From positions 45,692 through 109,691 of the forward strand of contig FLMG01000484.1 of the NCBI GenBank assembly GCA_900088475.1: 64,000 bases of DNA. Direction: 5' to 3'. Numbering within the stretch: position 1 is the stretch's first letter; the number at the start of each line of letters is the position of its first letter. Position numbers and translations under genes: made by a program. Below the pieces are notes generated by a model, which had not been told where the DNA came from, searched no databases, and saw only the letters and a list, made by a program, of their open reading frames with translations. This document shows, in pieces, positions 23,305-34,100 of the stretch. This DNA comes from Hyphochytrium catenoides. Taxonomy: Eukaryota; Sar; Hyphochytriomycetes; Hyphochytriales; Hyphochytriaceae.

Positions 23305-25308
23305 TCAACAAACCGTGTCCGTCTCTACCTCATTTGCCTCTGTGGTCGGGGTGGACGGGAATCCCAAACCCGCCGGTGCTTCACGTATGCCACTGTCTCT
23401 CACCACTGACCTCACAGACGACATATTTGGATAGGCCAAGCTTGCCTCTTTCAGACGTTGCTCACGCTTCTGAAGCTTTCTTTCTTCCTCCTCAAGCTTG
23501 TCTGCTCGCTTCTGACAAACTTGCGCTCCTCGATCATAGGACTTGGTCATAAACTCAACGATATCCAAATCGTCGATCTCCAAACCATTCGCGCGCATAA
23601 ACTCATAGAACCGCCAAGTTCCAATAGGGTATCCTGCTGCCACATATGCAAGCAGCATTGCCCTATAAAGCCGCTCCAAAGCCCCAAGACCTTCTGCGGC
23701 AAATCTCTCTTTATAGAGTAAGCACAGCCCTTCAGCGAGGTCTATCTTGATAAACTCTGCCGCTGTCATAATCAGCTCGCAAGCCTGACTTACAGTCGTC
23801 GCCCCGCTGAAGAAGTCCACGAGCTCCTTGTTCTTCAATGCTCTAGCAGGATCTATCTCAGCGTGTAAAGAATAGATCTGGAGCATTGCAGGCGGGGACG
23901 GCTTCATCTGATGTTGCTCAAAGAACTCCATCGCCTCCAAAATGCCGTGCATATCTTTGTTCCGTACGAACCCTTCCAAGATGATTGAGGACATGTAGCC
24001 TCCGGCCTCCCTGGGATTCTTGAAGTCTTTAGGCAGCGTGATTCTGGAACGAACTCTTCTTGTTGCCTTTTCCACATAGTGTACAAAGGTCGTCGATCCA
24101 CTGTCCACCATAGAGCGCACTACCTCAAGGGCCCGAGACAGCTTGCCCATAGTGACAAACTCTCGGAAGAGCGTACCAAAGGTGTGTTTATCTGGCTGAA
24201 CTCCATTGTTGAGCATCTCATCCAACAGTACTTCTAGGTTCTCCTTTTTACCGGCCATGGAGGACAGCACCATCTGGTTGTTATAAGAGAAAGAGTCCAG
24301 CTTCAAGCCTAAAGCCTTCATCTCGTGGACTGCTTGAAGCCCCCCTTTATGATCCCCGGCTTTCTTGTATGCTGTCAGAAGCTGATGATAATGAAACGGG
24401 GTAATGGGGACAGATGTCTCATACATTGCCCTTAACAGCCGCCTGATAGCGTCCACTTCACCCGCGGTTGCATGAGCACGCATCATGTTAGCAAACCGAC
24501 GTTGCTCTCTTTGAGTATAGATTTGCTTATTTCTGTCCGCTTGAGCCTTGATCTCCTCCAACCGCCGCTTATCCGCATCGTCAATCAATGTTATGCCAGG
24601 CCACAGGGGTACTCCCTTGGGCTTGACTGAGAGAGTACTAAAATCTGGATTGTTCGGAGCAACTGTCCCTCCAAAAATAGGGCCAGATATCGGTGAAAAG
24701 CGGCTGCGTTGGGGATCCGGAAGGACCAGAGCAGTGTAAGGATCCAATGGCACAGAGTCGCTTAGTTCATCCGCTGGATTCGATGCTGCCGATGGAACTG
24801 GTGGAACATCCAGCTCTGAATCTAACAGAAGAAGATCCTGGGCTCTGTTTCCGGGCTCATCAATGTCAGACCTTGATGAAGATATTGAAGCGTTTATGTC
24901 TGCCTCTTCGACAGGTTCGCTTGCTAGTGATCGTGTTGACTGTAAGGACGACAATGATGAACGGAAATCAAGATGATGCAAGCCAAAGGATCCGCCTAGG
25001 TTCTCATCAGGTTTCCTGAAGCCCTTACTGTGAGGAGGAGGAACCCGATACGTTCGATAGTCATTAAGCACCTTCGACTTGCTGTGCTGTAGAACGCTGA
25101 TCATTGCACCAAGTTCCTCGTGTCTCGGAATATCGCCGGCCTCAGATATTGCACTATCTTGTTTCAGCCATTCACGTCTCACTGCTGTGTGGCGTGGAGC
25201 AATGCAGCCCAGAATGCCCCGGCGTTGAATTCGAGCAGGAAGGGTGTCAACGCCAACGCCTGTAGCAACAGCTGCTACCGACCGAATCCTTCCTGTAACC
25301 TGACTCAT
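23305..25308 (-). CDS. Pentatricopeptide repeat (PPR) protein, probably organellar
   Basis: Single exon of 667 aa from the first ATG (MSQVTGRIRSVAAV). The frame is open 30 codons further upstream, but only from a GTG. The N-terminus is rich in Arg, Ala and Val with few acidic residues, as in mitochondrial or plastid targeting peptides. After a long low-complexity region come helical repeats of about 35 residues between residues roughly 295 and 450 (for example ITPFHYHQLLTAYKKAGD and PDKHTFGTLFREFVTMGK). The C-terminus has a charged helix (KLEEEERKLQKREQRL). PPR proteins bind organellar RNA for processing, stability or translation; the target is unknown. The lack of introns is typical of the family. 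Confidence 0.8.
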   Translation of the reverse strand: MSQVTGRIRSVAAVATGVGVDTLPARIQRRGILGCIAPRHTAVRREWLKQDSAISEAGDIPRHEELGAMISVLQHSKSKVLNDYRTYRVPPPHSKGFRKPDENLGGSFGLHHLDFRSSLSSLQSTRSLASEPVEEADINASISSSRSDIDEPGNRAQDLLLLDSELDVPPVPSAASNPADELSDSVPLDPYTALVLPDPQRSRFSPISGPIFGGTVAPNNPDFSTLSVKPKGVPLWPGITLIDDADKRRLEEIKAQADRNKQIYTQREQRRFANMMRAHATAGEVDAIRRLLRAMYETSVPITPFHYHQLLTAYKKAGDHKGGLQAVHEMKALGLKLDSFSYNNQMVLSSMAGKKENLEVLLDEMLNNGVQPDKHTFGTLFREFVTMGKLSRALEVVRSMVDSGSTTFVHYVEKATRRVRSRITLPKDFKNPREAGGYMSSIILEGFVRNKDMHGILEAMEFFEQHQMKPSPPAMLQIYSLHAEIDPARALKNKELVDFFSGATTVSQACELIMTAAEFIKIDLAEGLCLLYKERFAAEGLGALERLYRAMLLAYVAAGYPIGTWRFYEFMRANGLEIDDLDIVEFMTKSYDRGAQVCQKRADKLEEEERKLQKREQRLKEASLAYPNMSSVRSVVRDSGIREAPAGLGFPSTPTTEANEVETDTVC

Positions 25309-26149
25309 GATTATCGCATCCACCTTCCGAAGCTCTCGGCTCACTCCTTGGAGTGGCCTGCGCAGAACAGACAGAAAGTACGGAAGAAGTGCGTCCACCT
25401 TGTCTGTTCTGACTCACGAGTTCCTCTCTCTTCGTACGGAAGGCAATCTTAGAACGCTGCGCCTTGGAGCCCTGAGCCAACTATACCTTCCCTCAAGCTC
25501 TGTTTGCTCGGGGTAACTCTAAATATCCACACAGGGGAGACTCCAAGCCCCACCTGCCTAGTAATCTTCGTGGTGATCCCTGCTTGCCTCTCTAATTTTC
25601 TTTGATCACATTTTGCTGTTTTCTGTCATGGCTGGCGGGCGGCCGGGCTCGGCCCGCTAGCGGCTGGCGGCAGGCACCGTAAGATGGGTGGAAGGAATGA
25701 CATCTGATACGCCCACCCACTCTTCCAAAAGGCATTACCATCAATAATAGCCCATAGACAATACTCTGGACAATTTGTCCCTGGGTCAGAAAGGACCCCC
25801 CTGTTAGGTATTGCACCTCTAATGAGGATATGGACGACAGTGTGCAGGCAGCTGGGGGTACTCACTGCGGGTTGAAGAACTTTCTTGCCTTGTGCCGTCA
25901 GTCACCAGCCACAGAACGCAAGGATCCTTCCCTTCTATAAAGTCAAGGGCTTTGTGTTGCGCGCCTGTGCTATCCCCAGACTGCAACAGCTAGCAGCGGC
26001 TTCACCTTCTTCCCTGCCACTGTAGAAGCTTCATTGCTGCTATTGTCGAGGCTAACTTCTCTCGGGGTAGCTGGTCGATCACACGTCTGAGGCTCACTCT
26101 AGAGTGACAGAAGTTAGCGTTCGAGAGCAGGCTTCTTTTGAGCCGCGAG
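25309..26149. other. Divergent intergenic region of PPR and NBR1 genes
   Basis: About 840 bp. An acceptor-like tract just upstream of the PPR ATG hints at a 5' UTR intron. A GC-rich stretch (gctggcgggcggccgggctcggcccgctagcggctggcgg) near 25630-25672 can fold on itself. No coding gene is seen. Confidence 0.45.
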
Positions 26150-28093
26150 ATGGCTGTTTTGAAGCTTGAGTATGGAGGAGACCAACGACGGGTTAAGGTG
26201 GAAACCCTGAAGAGCTTGACCTTGGCCAAACTTTTAGATGTCATTACTGCGACCTTTGAACGCCTCCCGGCATCTATCAAGATTCAGTATGTTGATGATG
26301 AGGGTGATATCATCTCGGTGTGTAATGACGCTGATGTGGCTGTGGCTTTGGAAGGATGGCGGCTAGGTATGAAGCCGTTTCGCTTCAGAATAATTGGTGT
26401 GCCAGGTCCAGAGGAAGATATCAACCCCTTGCTGTCTAACTCCATCACGCTCGTGCCTAGAGCTGCTACCTCAAACGCTGGAACCTCATTTGCCAGACCT
26501 GCGAAGACGGGCGGCGTCATTCATTCTGATTACATCTGTGATGGGTGTAAGGTGGAACCAATATGTGGCGATCGATACAAGTGCGCCATCTGCAATGACT
26601 TTGATCTTTGCGCGGTATGCGAGGAAAAGGCATCCACGATACATAACCCGAAGCATCCTTTTGTGAAATTCAGGACGCCGGAGCAGATGGCTCGCTTGAT
26701 AGCTGCAGGGTGTAAGATCAGCTTTGGCGATCAACAACAAAGTCAACAGCCCACTGTAGGAGAACCCGTTCTCGGGTCCTCCGTAGAAGTTGAGAGATCG
26801 TTGGCCAGATCGCCCTTAGGCAGGCCTCTTGCTTCCTTTGTGCGGGATATCACTATCCCTGACGGCACAACTCTGCCTCCTAAGACGAAGTTTCTCAAGA
26901 AATGGTGCGTGAGGAATGTAGGAAACAGAGCCTGGAGCAAAGGCTACCGGGTTAGGCGCGTGGGAGATGATCTGCCTTTGACAATTGTGGAAGAGGTCCC
27001 TCTCCAAGCAGCGACAGTCGAGGAGGAAGTAGAGATATCAGTCACGATGGAGACGCCCAGCCAGCCCGGCAGGTATATCAACTACTGGCGGCTAGCTGAC
27101 GACAGAGGCTCCTTTTTTGGGCACCGACTTTGGGTAGACATTGTGGTTGATCCGGGTTCAGGACCGCCAATGGATACCTCTCTGGTGTTTTCTAGCCGCA
27201 CCGCCGCACCTTCGAGCTCCCCTAAGGTGGACTCTCATGTCTTGGGTAAAAGAGAGCCCAGGCCTTTGCTTTCCTCCTGTGAGACAAGCACCGCAACAAC
27301 AACAGATGGAACGACCACTCTATCGAACGCCGACAGCGCTTCTGTGTTCATAACTGGGGAGGAAATGGCGAGAGCGAAGGCCTTATGTGAAACGCGCGCG
27401 AAGGATTTGGAAGAGCTTAATGGTTTGGCTTCTCAAGAAACGACTATAAACGCTCGCTGGCTGGAAAAGTATCCAGGCATTACAGAACAGGCTATAGTGC
27501 AAACTAGCTTCCGAGAGCGAGGGGAAAGCTCAATGGGGTGTGATGAAGGGATGTCCGTGCAATCCAGCTGGTCTGACATGGATGCAGCTGTCACAAGGTC
27601 CGTAAGAGAGGAGGAAAGTTTGCAGCACGACCACGTATTTGTAGAAGCTGAGAATGTGGAAGCTTTATTATCTCCATCATCTCAGGGTAACAATCGCTCG
27701 GTGGACGTCCTTACATCCACGGTGGCATCCTCAAGACGCGAGGGCACTACCCGATTGTCCGCAAGCACTGGCACTGGACTCTCTTCCAGTCCCGTGCATG
27801 TCACTGAACCTGACACGTGGGCGATGGAGCGACAAGTATCCGAGTCAGAGCACCAATTGACGTCCTTGTTCAAGTCCTCGTCACCCAGTCGAGAGCCCGA
27901 TGAGCCCTCTCTGATGAGCGACGCTGCATCAGGTATCAGTGTTGCCGTCCCTTCTGTCACTCTAGAGCTACAGGAGAAGCTTAGACAGCTGGCCGAGATG
28001 GGTTTTCGTGATGAGGACCAATGTCGCTTCTATCTGACAGCCTACACCGGAGATCTTTCCCGAACTATTGAGCAGCTGCTGAAACTATACTAG
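26150..28093 (+). CDS. NBR1: NBR1-type selective autophagy receptor
   Basis: Single exon of 647 aa; the first in-frame ATG is at 26150. Domains in order: PB1 at about 1-82 with an acidic OPCA motif (YVDDEGDIISVCNDADVAVAL); ZZ zinc finger at about 125-172 (CDGCKVEPICGDRYKCAICNDFDL in outline, then C..C and H...H ligands); the NBR1/FW four-tryptophan-type domain at about 225-335 (WCVRNVGNRAWSKGY, INYWRLADD); Ser/Thr-rich disordered middle; one UBA at about 604-647 (QLAEMGFRDEDQCRFYL). NBR1 oligomerises by PB1, binds ubiquitinated cargo through UBA and docks to ATG8. A possible LIR is YPGI at residue 441, which is a weak guess. Plant NBR1 has two UBA domains; this one has one, at the very C-terminus. 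Confidence 0.92.
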   Translation: MAVLKLEYGGDQRRVKVETLKSLTLAKLLDVITATFERLPASIKIQYVDDEGDIISVCNDADVAVALEGWRLGMKPFRFRIIGVPGPEEDINPLLSNSITLVPRAATSNAGTSFARPAKTGGVIHSDYICDGCKVEPICGDRYKCAICNDFDLCAVCEEKASTIHNPKHPFVKFRTPEQMARLIAAGCKISFGDQQQSQQPTVGEPVLGSSVEVERSLARSPLGRPLASFVRDITIPDGTTLPPKTKFLKKWCVRNVGNRAWSKGYRVRRVGDDLPLTIVEEVPLQAATVEEEVEISVTMETPSQPGRYINYWRLADDRGSFFGHRLWVDIVVDPGSGPPMDTSLVFSSRTAAPSSSPKVDSHVLGKREPRPLLSSCETSTATTTDGTTTLSNADSASVFITGEEMARAKALCETRAKDLEELNGLASQETTINARWLEKYPGITEQAIVQTSFRERGESSMGCDEGMSVQSSWSDMDAAVTRSVREEESLQHDHVFVEAENVEALLSPSSQGNNRSVDVLTSTVASSRREGTTRLSASTGTGLSSSPVHVTEPDTWAMERQVSESEHQLTSLFKSSSPSREPDEPSLMSDAASGISVAVPSVTLELQEKLRQLAEMGFRDEDQCRFYLTAYTGDLSRTIEQLLKLY

Positions 28094-28127
28094 GTGGTGA
28101 GGACCAATGTCGCTTTTAACCGACAGG

Positions 28128-28535
28128 TTAAAGCGATGAGTGTTCCCGGAGTATAGCCCTCTTGTGTACATCGCTCACTTTAATAGTCACTGCGGGAAAA
28201 AGTAGCTTAGGCGGACCGTGTCGAATACATTGATAATAGTATGTCTCATACCGGTGTACCCTATATCTATAGGCATCCCGGGCTCCATGAACGTCAACGT
28301 AGTCCTGTTCCACCAGAAATGGAAATGAATACATACGAGGTTGAGAGAATATCGGGGAATGCAGTGGGAGTGGAGTCTGCACAAACTGGGAGAGCATTTG
28401 TACGTAGCAGCCAGTGAAGCACGAGTACTGATTCATCTCTAAAAAATTTGGGTTGAACGATCTTGGAGAAGAGAACGATTGAATGGCTTGCGAAGTCATT
28501 CCAACCACCAAAAGTGCAATAAATGTAAGAGCCAT
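28128..28535 (-). CDS. Doubtful 135-aa open frame in the 3' flank of the Iwr1 gene
   Basis: An open frame starting 2 nt after the Iwr1 stop codon. Its N-terminus (MALTFIALLVVGMTSQA) looks like a signal peptide, and the rest is Tyr/Arg/His-rich with no recognised domain. It lies inside the probable 3' UTR of the Iwr1 gene and has no room for its own promoter. It is probably not a gene, but a bicistronic or small secreted product cannot be excluded. Confidence 0.15.
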   Translation of the reverse strand: MALTFIALLVVGMTSQAIQSFSSPRSFNPNFLEMNQYSCFTGCYVQMLSQFVQTPLPLHSPIFSQPRMYSFPFLVEQDYVDVHGARDAYRYRVHRYETYYYQCIRHGPPKLLFPAVTIKVSDVHKRAILREHSSL

Positions 28536-28537
28536 AA

Positions 28538-30459
28538 TCAGTGGGTCAAACAAACCTCCATGTCCGACCCCTCCCCGGCCCCAGAAGACTCTGCTGATGA
28601 TGAGGACGATGGCTCATCAGGATAGTCATTGCCTTCCCAACCCTCAGAGTTAGAATCCTCTCTGATAAGGGCAAGGACCGCGGAGGTGAGAGTCACAGTC
28701 GCGAGAAACTAGTAAAGGACAAGTTAAATACGTACGAGTCGTAATTATGCGTCTCTTCCTCGTCTATATGATCGTAGAGCAGATCCTCTACCATTAGCTC
28801 TTCTTCCGTCACAGAGCCCAGTGAATCGGTGAAGTTGAGCGTCTTGAAGGTGTGCTCATCTGGTACGGTCGCTCCAGTAGCATCAAAGCAATAAATATCA
28901 TAAACAAAATCGTCACTACTGGCAGCGAAAGTGAGCTGTTGCAGCAAGTCAAAAAGCTCTTTCTGAGAGGCATAGAAAGCATAGTCAGCAGCCGAGCGTC
29001 CGGCATTATCGCACAGCCGCAGGTCCGCCCCAGCATCCATTAGCAGCTGGACAATGTCTGAGCGGCCGTGTTGAGCAGCAGCCATCAATGCCGTAGCCCC
29101 TTCCGTGCTGGGCGCCTTAAAATTAGGCCCCACCTGTCCCAAGTGAGTAGAGGGACAAGTAAGTAATTAACTACTTCTAACGTGCTACTCCTATCATCTC
29201 CTACTTCTAGCTACTCCTCTCCCTTTCTCCCTTCTGTTTTCCACCCCTGCGAATCTGGTCTGAGACCGCCGCAGCTTTCCTCTTTGTAGTCACCCCAGGA
29301 AAAGAATACGAAGCCACCCGTAGCCCCATACTCTGGCCATACTTCTTACCTGGCCCAATAGGTCTACAACGCGGGTGAAGTCATTTCCATTTAAAGCGCT
29401 TATGATCGCGCTATCCATTTGACGCTCAAAAGGGTTTAGGATCCGCACCCCCCGCTTTGGCGGCAACCCTTTGCGCTCCTTTTGAGGCGAAGGTTCTGCA
29501 CTGCTATCCGCCACATTGACGTCAATAAATTCAACCTTATCTTCAGATGCAAGCCCACGTGCTGTGGCTATTCGCTTCTTTCTAGCACCCTTTGAGTCTT
29601 GCAAAGCTCTATCGCGAAGTTTATCTAGCGGTGTGCCTGTGCTCGTGCATCAGAACTATTGCGAGGCATCGTTGTCAGCATATATATGGGGCGTTTGAGT
29701 TACCTCCTTGCGCCTTTGAGAGCTTCCAAGCCTGTCTCAAGCCCTTTCGCTGATCTGGAAAGTGCCCGGCCGAGACTGTATCGATACGGCGAAACACGAG
29801 CCTAACAGTACACGCAGGGGTCAACTGCTTTCATAGGAAGAGAAGGTTGCAGAGGTCTCTTGCTTCGTAATAAAAGAGCGAGCACCTTTTTTTCGCCGCC
29901 TTTGGCGTTTGAAGAAGAGAGGTCTCTTGTGTCTCAGCTACCCCATCGCTCCGGCATCCTTCTTCCACCGCCGACAGAGCTGCAAGCTGTTCTGTGACAT
30001 CTTCCAAATCGGCCTTTTCCCTCTTCGCAGGTCTCTGGATATGCCAGTCAGTACAATCCAAACTGCTCATAAAATATGAATGTCCTCACATTGAAGGTAT
30101 CTTCAAAGACCAAACCGTCATAGCCAGGCTCGTCCCGTCTTCTCTTGACCCTAACGAGAATGACTTTCTTCTTAGGCTCTTGGCCTTCAGTAACTTCGGG
30201 CTCCATCTTCCGCAGGAAGCTTTCGTCGCTCTGCACCTGAGCCTAACCAAGAAGCTCCACCGCTTCGAGTTCTGCGGATTTCGTTAAGTGTGTCGGCATA
30301 CCTCTTTCGTGGTTAGCCTCATTCACTCACCTCCTCCTCTGTCCTGACCAAACCTTTAGAAGACTTTTTGAGAGGCGTTATGGCACTTCCACCCACGTAC
30401 TGTCTCTTGGAGACGATTCCTCGTCCGCTCTCGCTCTCTTCATAAACTCCACTGATCAT
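28538..30459 (-). CDS. IWR1: Iwr1/SLC7A6OS-like RNA polymerase II nuclear-import factor with inserted ankyrin repeats
   Basis: Seven exons (minus): 30459-30331, 30242-30090, 30034-29886, 29801-29704, 29636-29350, 29133-28732, 28657-28538, giving 445 aa. The Iwr1 N-terminal motif is VILVRVKRRRDEPGYDGLVFED; RLVFRRIDTV follows. The C-terminal Iwr1 region is DDFVYDIYCFDA, then an acidic stretch (EEELMVEDLLYDHIDEEE) and NSEGWEGNDYPDEPS, matching the (D)DYVYDIYY...NWRNEYPDE pattern of SLC7A6OS. Between the two lies an ankyrin-type block of about three repeats (ATALMAAAQHGRSDIVQLLM, DAGADLRLCDNAGRSAADYA). Iwr1 accompanies assembled Pol II into the nucleus. Human SLC7A6OS is about 309 aa without ankyrin repeats. 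The first exon is optional: a start at 30206 also works. Confidence 0.85.
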
Positions 30460-31158
30460 CCGACAGAGACGGCACAACAGAGACTCCAGAAGACTCAGAA
30501 TAGCCACCAAAGCTGTCGCTTGATGATGTGAGAAATCGCGATAAGAAAAGCTTCATCATCAGAACTCAACAACCCACCTGATTGACGAGCATGGGAACTG
30601 TTCCTGTAGTAGTTGTAGTGTGAGTATGTCTGATCAACAGAACGTTGGATGCTTAGCGTTACCGGCCACTCGGTTATACAGTCCAGCTACAAACGAACAA
30701 GCACTGTACTACAACATCAGGAGCATCATGCCCGTAATCCACTTGTATTTTGTAATTGGAATTTTCAAAATATGAAAAGACAAAAGACAGCGTAATTCCT
30801 CTAACTAGTTTCTCTCTCGTACACCTTCTATTTATTAGTCGTCGGAAGGCCGCTTCTGAAGCTTGAAGCTCCAGATTTGTCAGATGTCAGATGACAGATG
30901 TCAGCTCGCCATCCTCAAGCTCCAGATGACAGGTCGCAGATGACCAGTAGGGACAGCGCATGCGGGATTGAATTATGTCTCAGAAAGATGTATGTTGAAC
31001 CCAACATTGTCGAGCGTTAGGGTTATGCGAAGGGAGCTCCGAAGGTGCCTACTGCAGGCTATAAGACCAAAAACTGCAAGAGGAATCCCCATAGTATTGA
31101 GCTTTGCGGGAAAAAACCCTTCCTGGCAACAAGATGATACAAGGTGTGCTTTGACAAG
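30460..31158. other. Divergent intergenic region of Iwr1 and TBC1D31 genes
   Basis: About 700 bp. It contains a cluster of TCAGATG/CAGATGACAG short repeats (30870-30945) and AT-rich sequence before it. No coding gene is seen. A first exon of TBC1D31 could lie here. Confidence 0.45.
30870..30945 (+). repeat. Imperfect CAGATG(T/A)CAG short tandem repeats
   Basis: The motif CAGATGTCAGATGACAGATGTCAG is followed by two further CAGATGACAG-like copies and CAGATGACC within 75 bp. Repeat character is clear; a regulatory role in the divergent promoter is only possible. Confidence 0.6.
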
Positions 31159-34100
31159 ATGGCCTGGCCTCCTGCGGAACTGTTATTGACAGTTCTACCT
31201 TCAACAGACTACATTCTGAGCCAGCGTGGAGGTAAAATATGGGACCAAAAGCCATCTATTGAGAGATCAGGTAAGAGAGTCGGAACATCAAAAGCGTAAC
31301 GAGTAGAACTGCTCCTCTGACACGAAGAGAGTCTAGGTCTGTTATGCAGATTTGAAGGAGATGGATTTCCGAGCCAATTGGAGCCCTCAGGCGCAACTCT
31401 AATATCGTTCAACAAGAAAGGTATTAACTAGTGTAACCCACGGCCATGGAGTCCTATCATAGTCATCTCACCGCAGTCATACCCTACAGGAGATAAGCTT
31501 GCATTCTGCGATGACAGAGGCTATATCTTTGTCTTCCATCTACCTAGAAATCGGTAAGCAAGCGTCTTTCGAGTTCGGAGCGTGATCCCATAGTTCAGAC
31601 TTACCTTTACCCTTGGTAGCTATGAGCTGGTCTTCCGCTTTGGTTCCCGGCCTGTGACTCTAGCCTTCTCCAAGTATCGCGCGTCAGAACTCCTTATCAG
31701 TTTCCGCGATGCTACGGTAAGCCCTATGGAAAAGATGCGATGGGAGCATACTAGCTGAACCACTGTTGTTGCAGGTCCGCTGCTTTGATATCGATTCAAA
31801 AGAAGTCGTGGGCACCCTAAAGGGCCATTTACAGGCACCCACATTTATCTCATTCCATGAAGAGGCAAGCTTTCAGACTTTTCGCAAGAGAGCCGCTGTA
31901 CTAGTTATAGTTAATCCAATCTTCCTTCACCTGTTCTGCTCTACCCCGGCTTTTAGCTCGTATCTCCATGTTTCTCCCTTATCTTACACGTTTCTTGTGC
32001 AGACCAGCTCTAGAAACCTTGTTTTGACCTCCTCGTCGGATGCTGTTTTCTTATGGGACAGCATGAGCTGGCTCCGTGTCCGTGCTCTCAGTGGTATGGT
32101 GGGCATTGTGCAGGTACCACCCTCTCCAGGCCCCAAAGCCACCCAACAGCTGAAAAAAGGTACATGCAGGGCCTATTCACACCGGTGGGAGGCTTGATCG
32201 TCGTTGCCTTCCGGAATGATACTTTGATTTCTTGGGATAGTGGTAGCTTGGAAGTGAGAAACAAGTTGCATTTGCCGAAGGAAGAAAAGACTGCACATCT
32301 GCAAAGCATAACAAGCAACGCCCAAGGAACGCTCCTTGTTGCAAGGTTTGCTAGGACCCATGTAACTTTCTCTGTTGCCGTACAACTACGAGGGCTAATG
32401 AGTGGACCCCCCATAGCACGGATGTGTCCTCTCTGTATGTCTGGAGTCTGGAGTCAGGGCGCCTGTTGCAGATAATAGATCTGCCCTGGGGAGTTAAGGA
32501 GTCTTTCCAGGTCTGCCTTCTTACTATGTCGTATCTCCTTCCGATTCGCTTTAGTTAAGTGACGCAATATCACTCTATCGTCCAATGCGAAGATTTCATT
32601 CGTTGGGAGAAGGCGAGAGGTGGCTTTGCTATGTGACGATGGGAACGTCTATTTTGTCTCTGTGGGGCAGTCTCATCCACGAGTGGGGCTCCTTGTTCTG
32701 CCACCACCGGAGGAGAATATGCTGGCATTTGCCTTAACCCCTAATGGCACCCTGATGGCAAGTTTGGATAAGTAAGTTGTGCAGTTGAGACATATACTAG
32801 CACCTGAAGACCGACGAAGACACCTAAGCTGGCTTTACTCTCGCTGCTCACTAACCCTGTGTGTCCGTTTAGCGCCGCCGGTCTGTCACTCTATGACCTC
32901 ACGGTGGCTAGATCGTTCTATCAAAGAACTCGAGCTAGCAGCGAATTACAGCTTCAAGTCCGAGGTCCTTTTGGCCCTAGCACAGAGATCTGGATGAATG
33001 AAGATGATATTGAGGACGAGGTGACGGATTTTAGTGAGGCATTGGTGCTCATGATCGCAAGTAGCTAATGCTGTCAATCCTGTGACGTAGCGAGGCAGAT
33101 TGCTGGCTTCCAAGATGCCTAGGTCACAGTTAATTGACTCTATTTTTAGAGATATTGAGGGTGAACTTGACCCTAACCAGGCCATAGGTACGGCTGCTTA
33201 GTGCAAACCAAATGCACGACAAGGATTAGATTTAGAGTAAGTTATGCGCAGGCGTCAACCGACAGGGCAAACCAATGAAGGCAGGCAGACGAGGTGCAAG
33301 TGACCATCAAATCAAGAGAAATATTGCATCTAAGCTTGGAGAGCAAGGCAGAGCACCTCTCTACAAACTGGACCAGATGAATCCAAGGTACACAGTCCTA
33401 CTTCCGATATTGCCTATTGAGTTCTCCCCTTTCTTTATATGCGAAGAGGAGGAAAGATTTGCGTGGAGAAGGAATAGATCTAACTGCAATGTTCTCGTGC
33501 TGAAGAGAGAAGCAAGTCAGCATGACACGACTGCAGAGGCTGCTGGAGGTGTACGGTGAATACCCACACAAATATCGGTAAGAGCGCCAACCACGTAACA
33601 TCACCCCGAATCTTACCGACTAGTAGGCTGCTCATATGGAAGTTCTTGCTGCAACTGCCAGAAAATCACGAAGCTTTTGGAAATCTTGTTGCCAAAGGTA
33701 GAGAGTACTTCCTATGCTTGCCTAAGTCGGGAATGCTGAGCTGATTAACTTTCCCGCTCTGCTTGACTTTACGTTTATGCATACCAGGTATCCATCCTGC
33801 CTTTGAGACACTAGGCCAACGCTATCCAATTCAGGATAGCAGGCTCTTCCGACGGCTTCAACGGATACTCTCTGCTTTAGCCCATTGGCAGCCTGTGTTC
33901 GGCGAGATTCCCTACCTACCTGCTCTCGCATTCCCCTTCGTGAAACTGTATGAGAATGATGACCTATCCGCCTTCGAGGTACTGGTTTCCATTGTGTTTC
34001 ATTGTATTGTGGCTACTGACGGCTCGTCTTCCTTAGACAATTGTATGCGTCTTCGTCCATGTAGGCAAGGACTGGCTGCAGTCAATACCGCACCCTCCTG

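Noticed and set aside
28128-28535. 135-aa signal-peptide-like frame as a confident secreted protein
   Set aside because: It begins 2 nt after the Iwr1 stop inside the probable 3' UTR; kept only as a very low-confidence feature.
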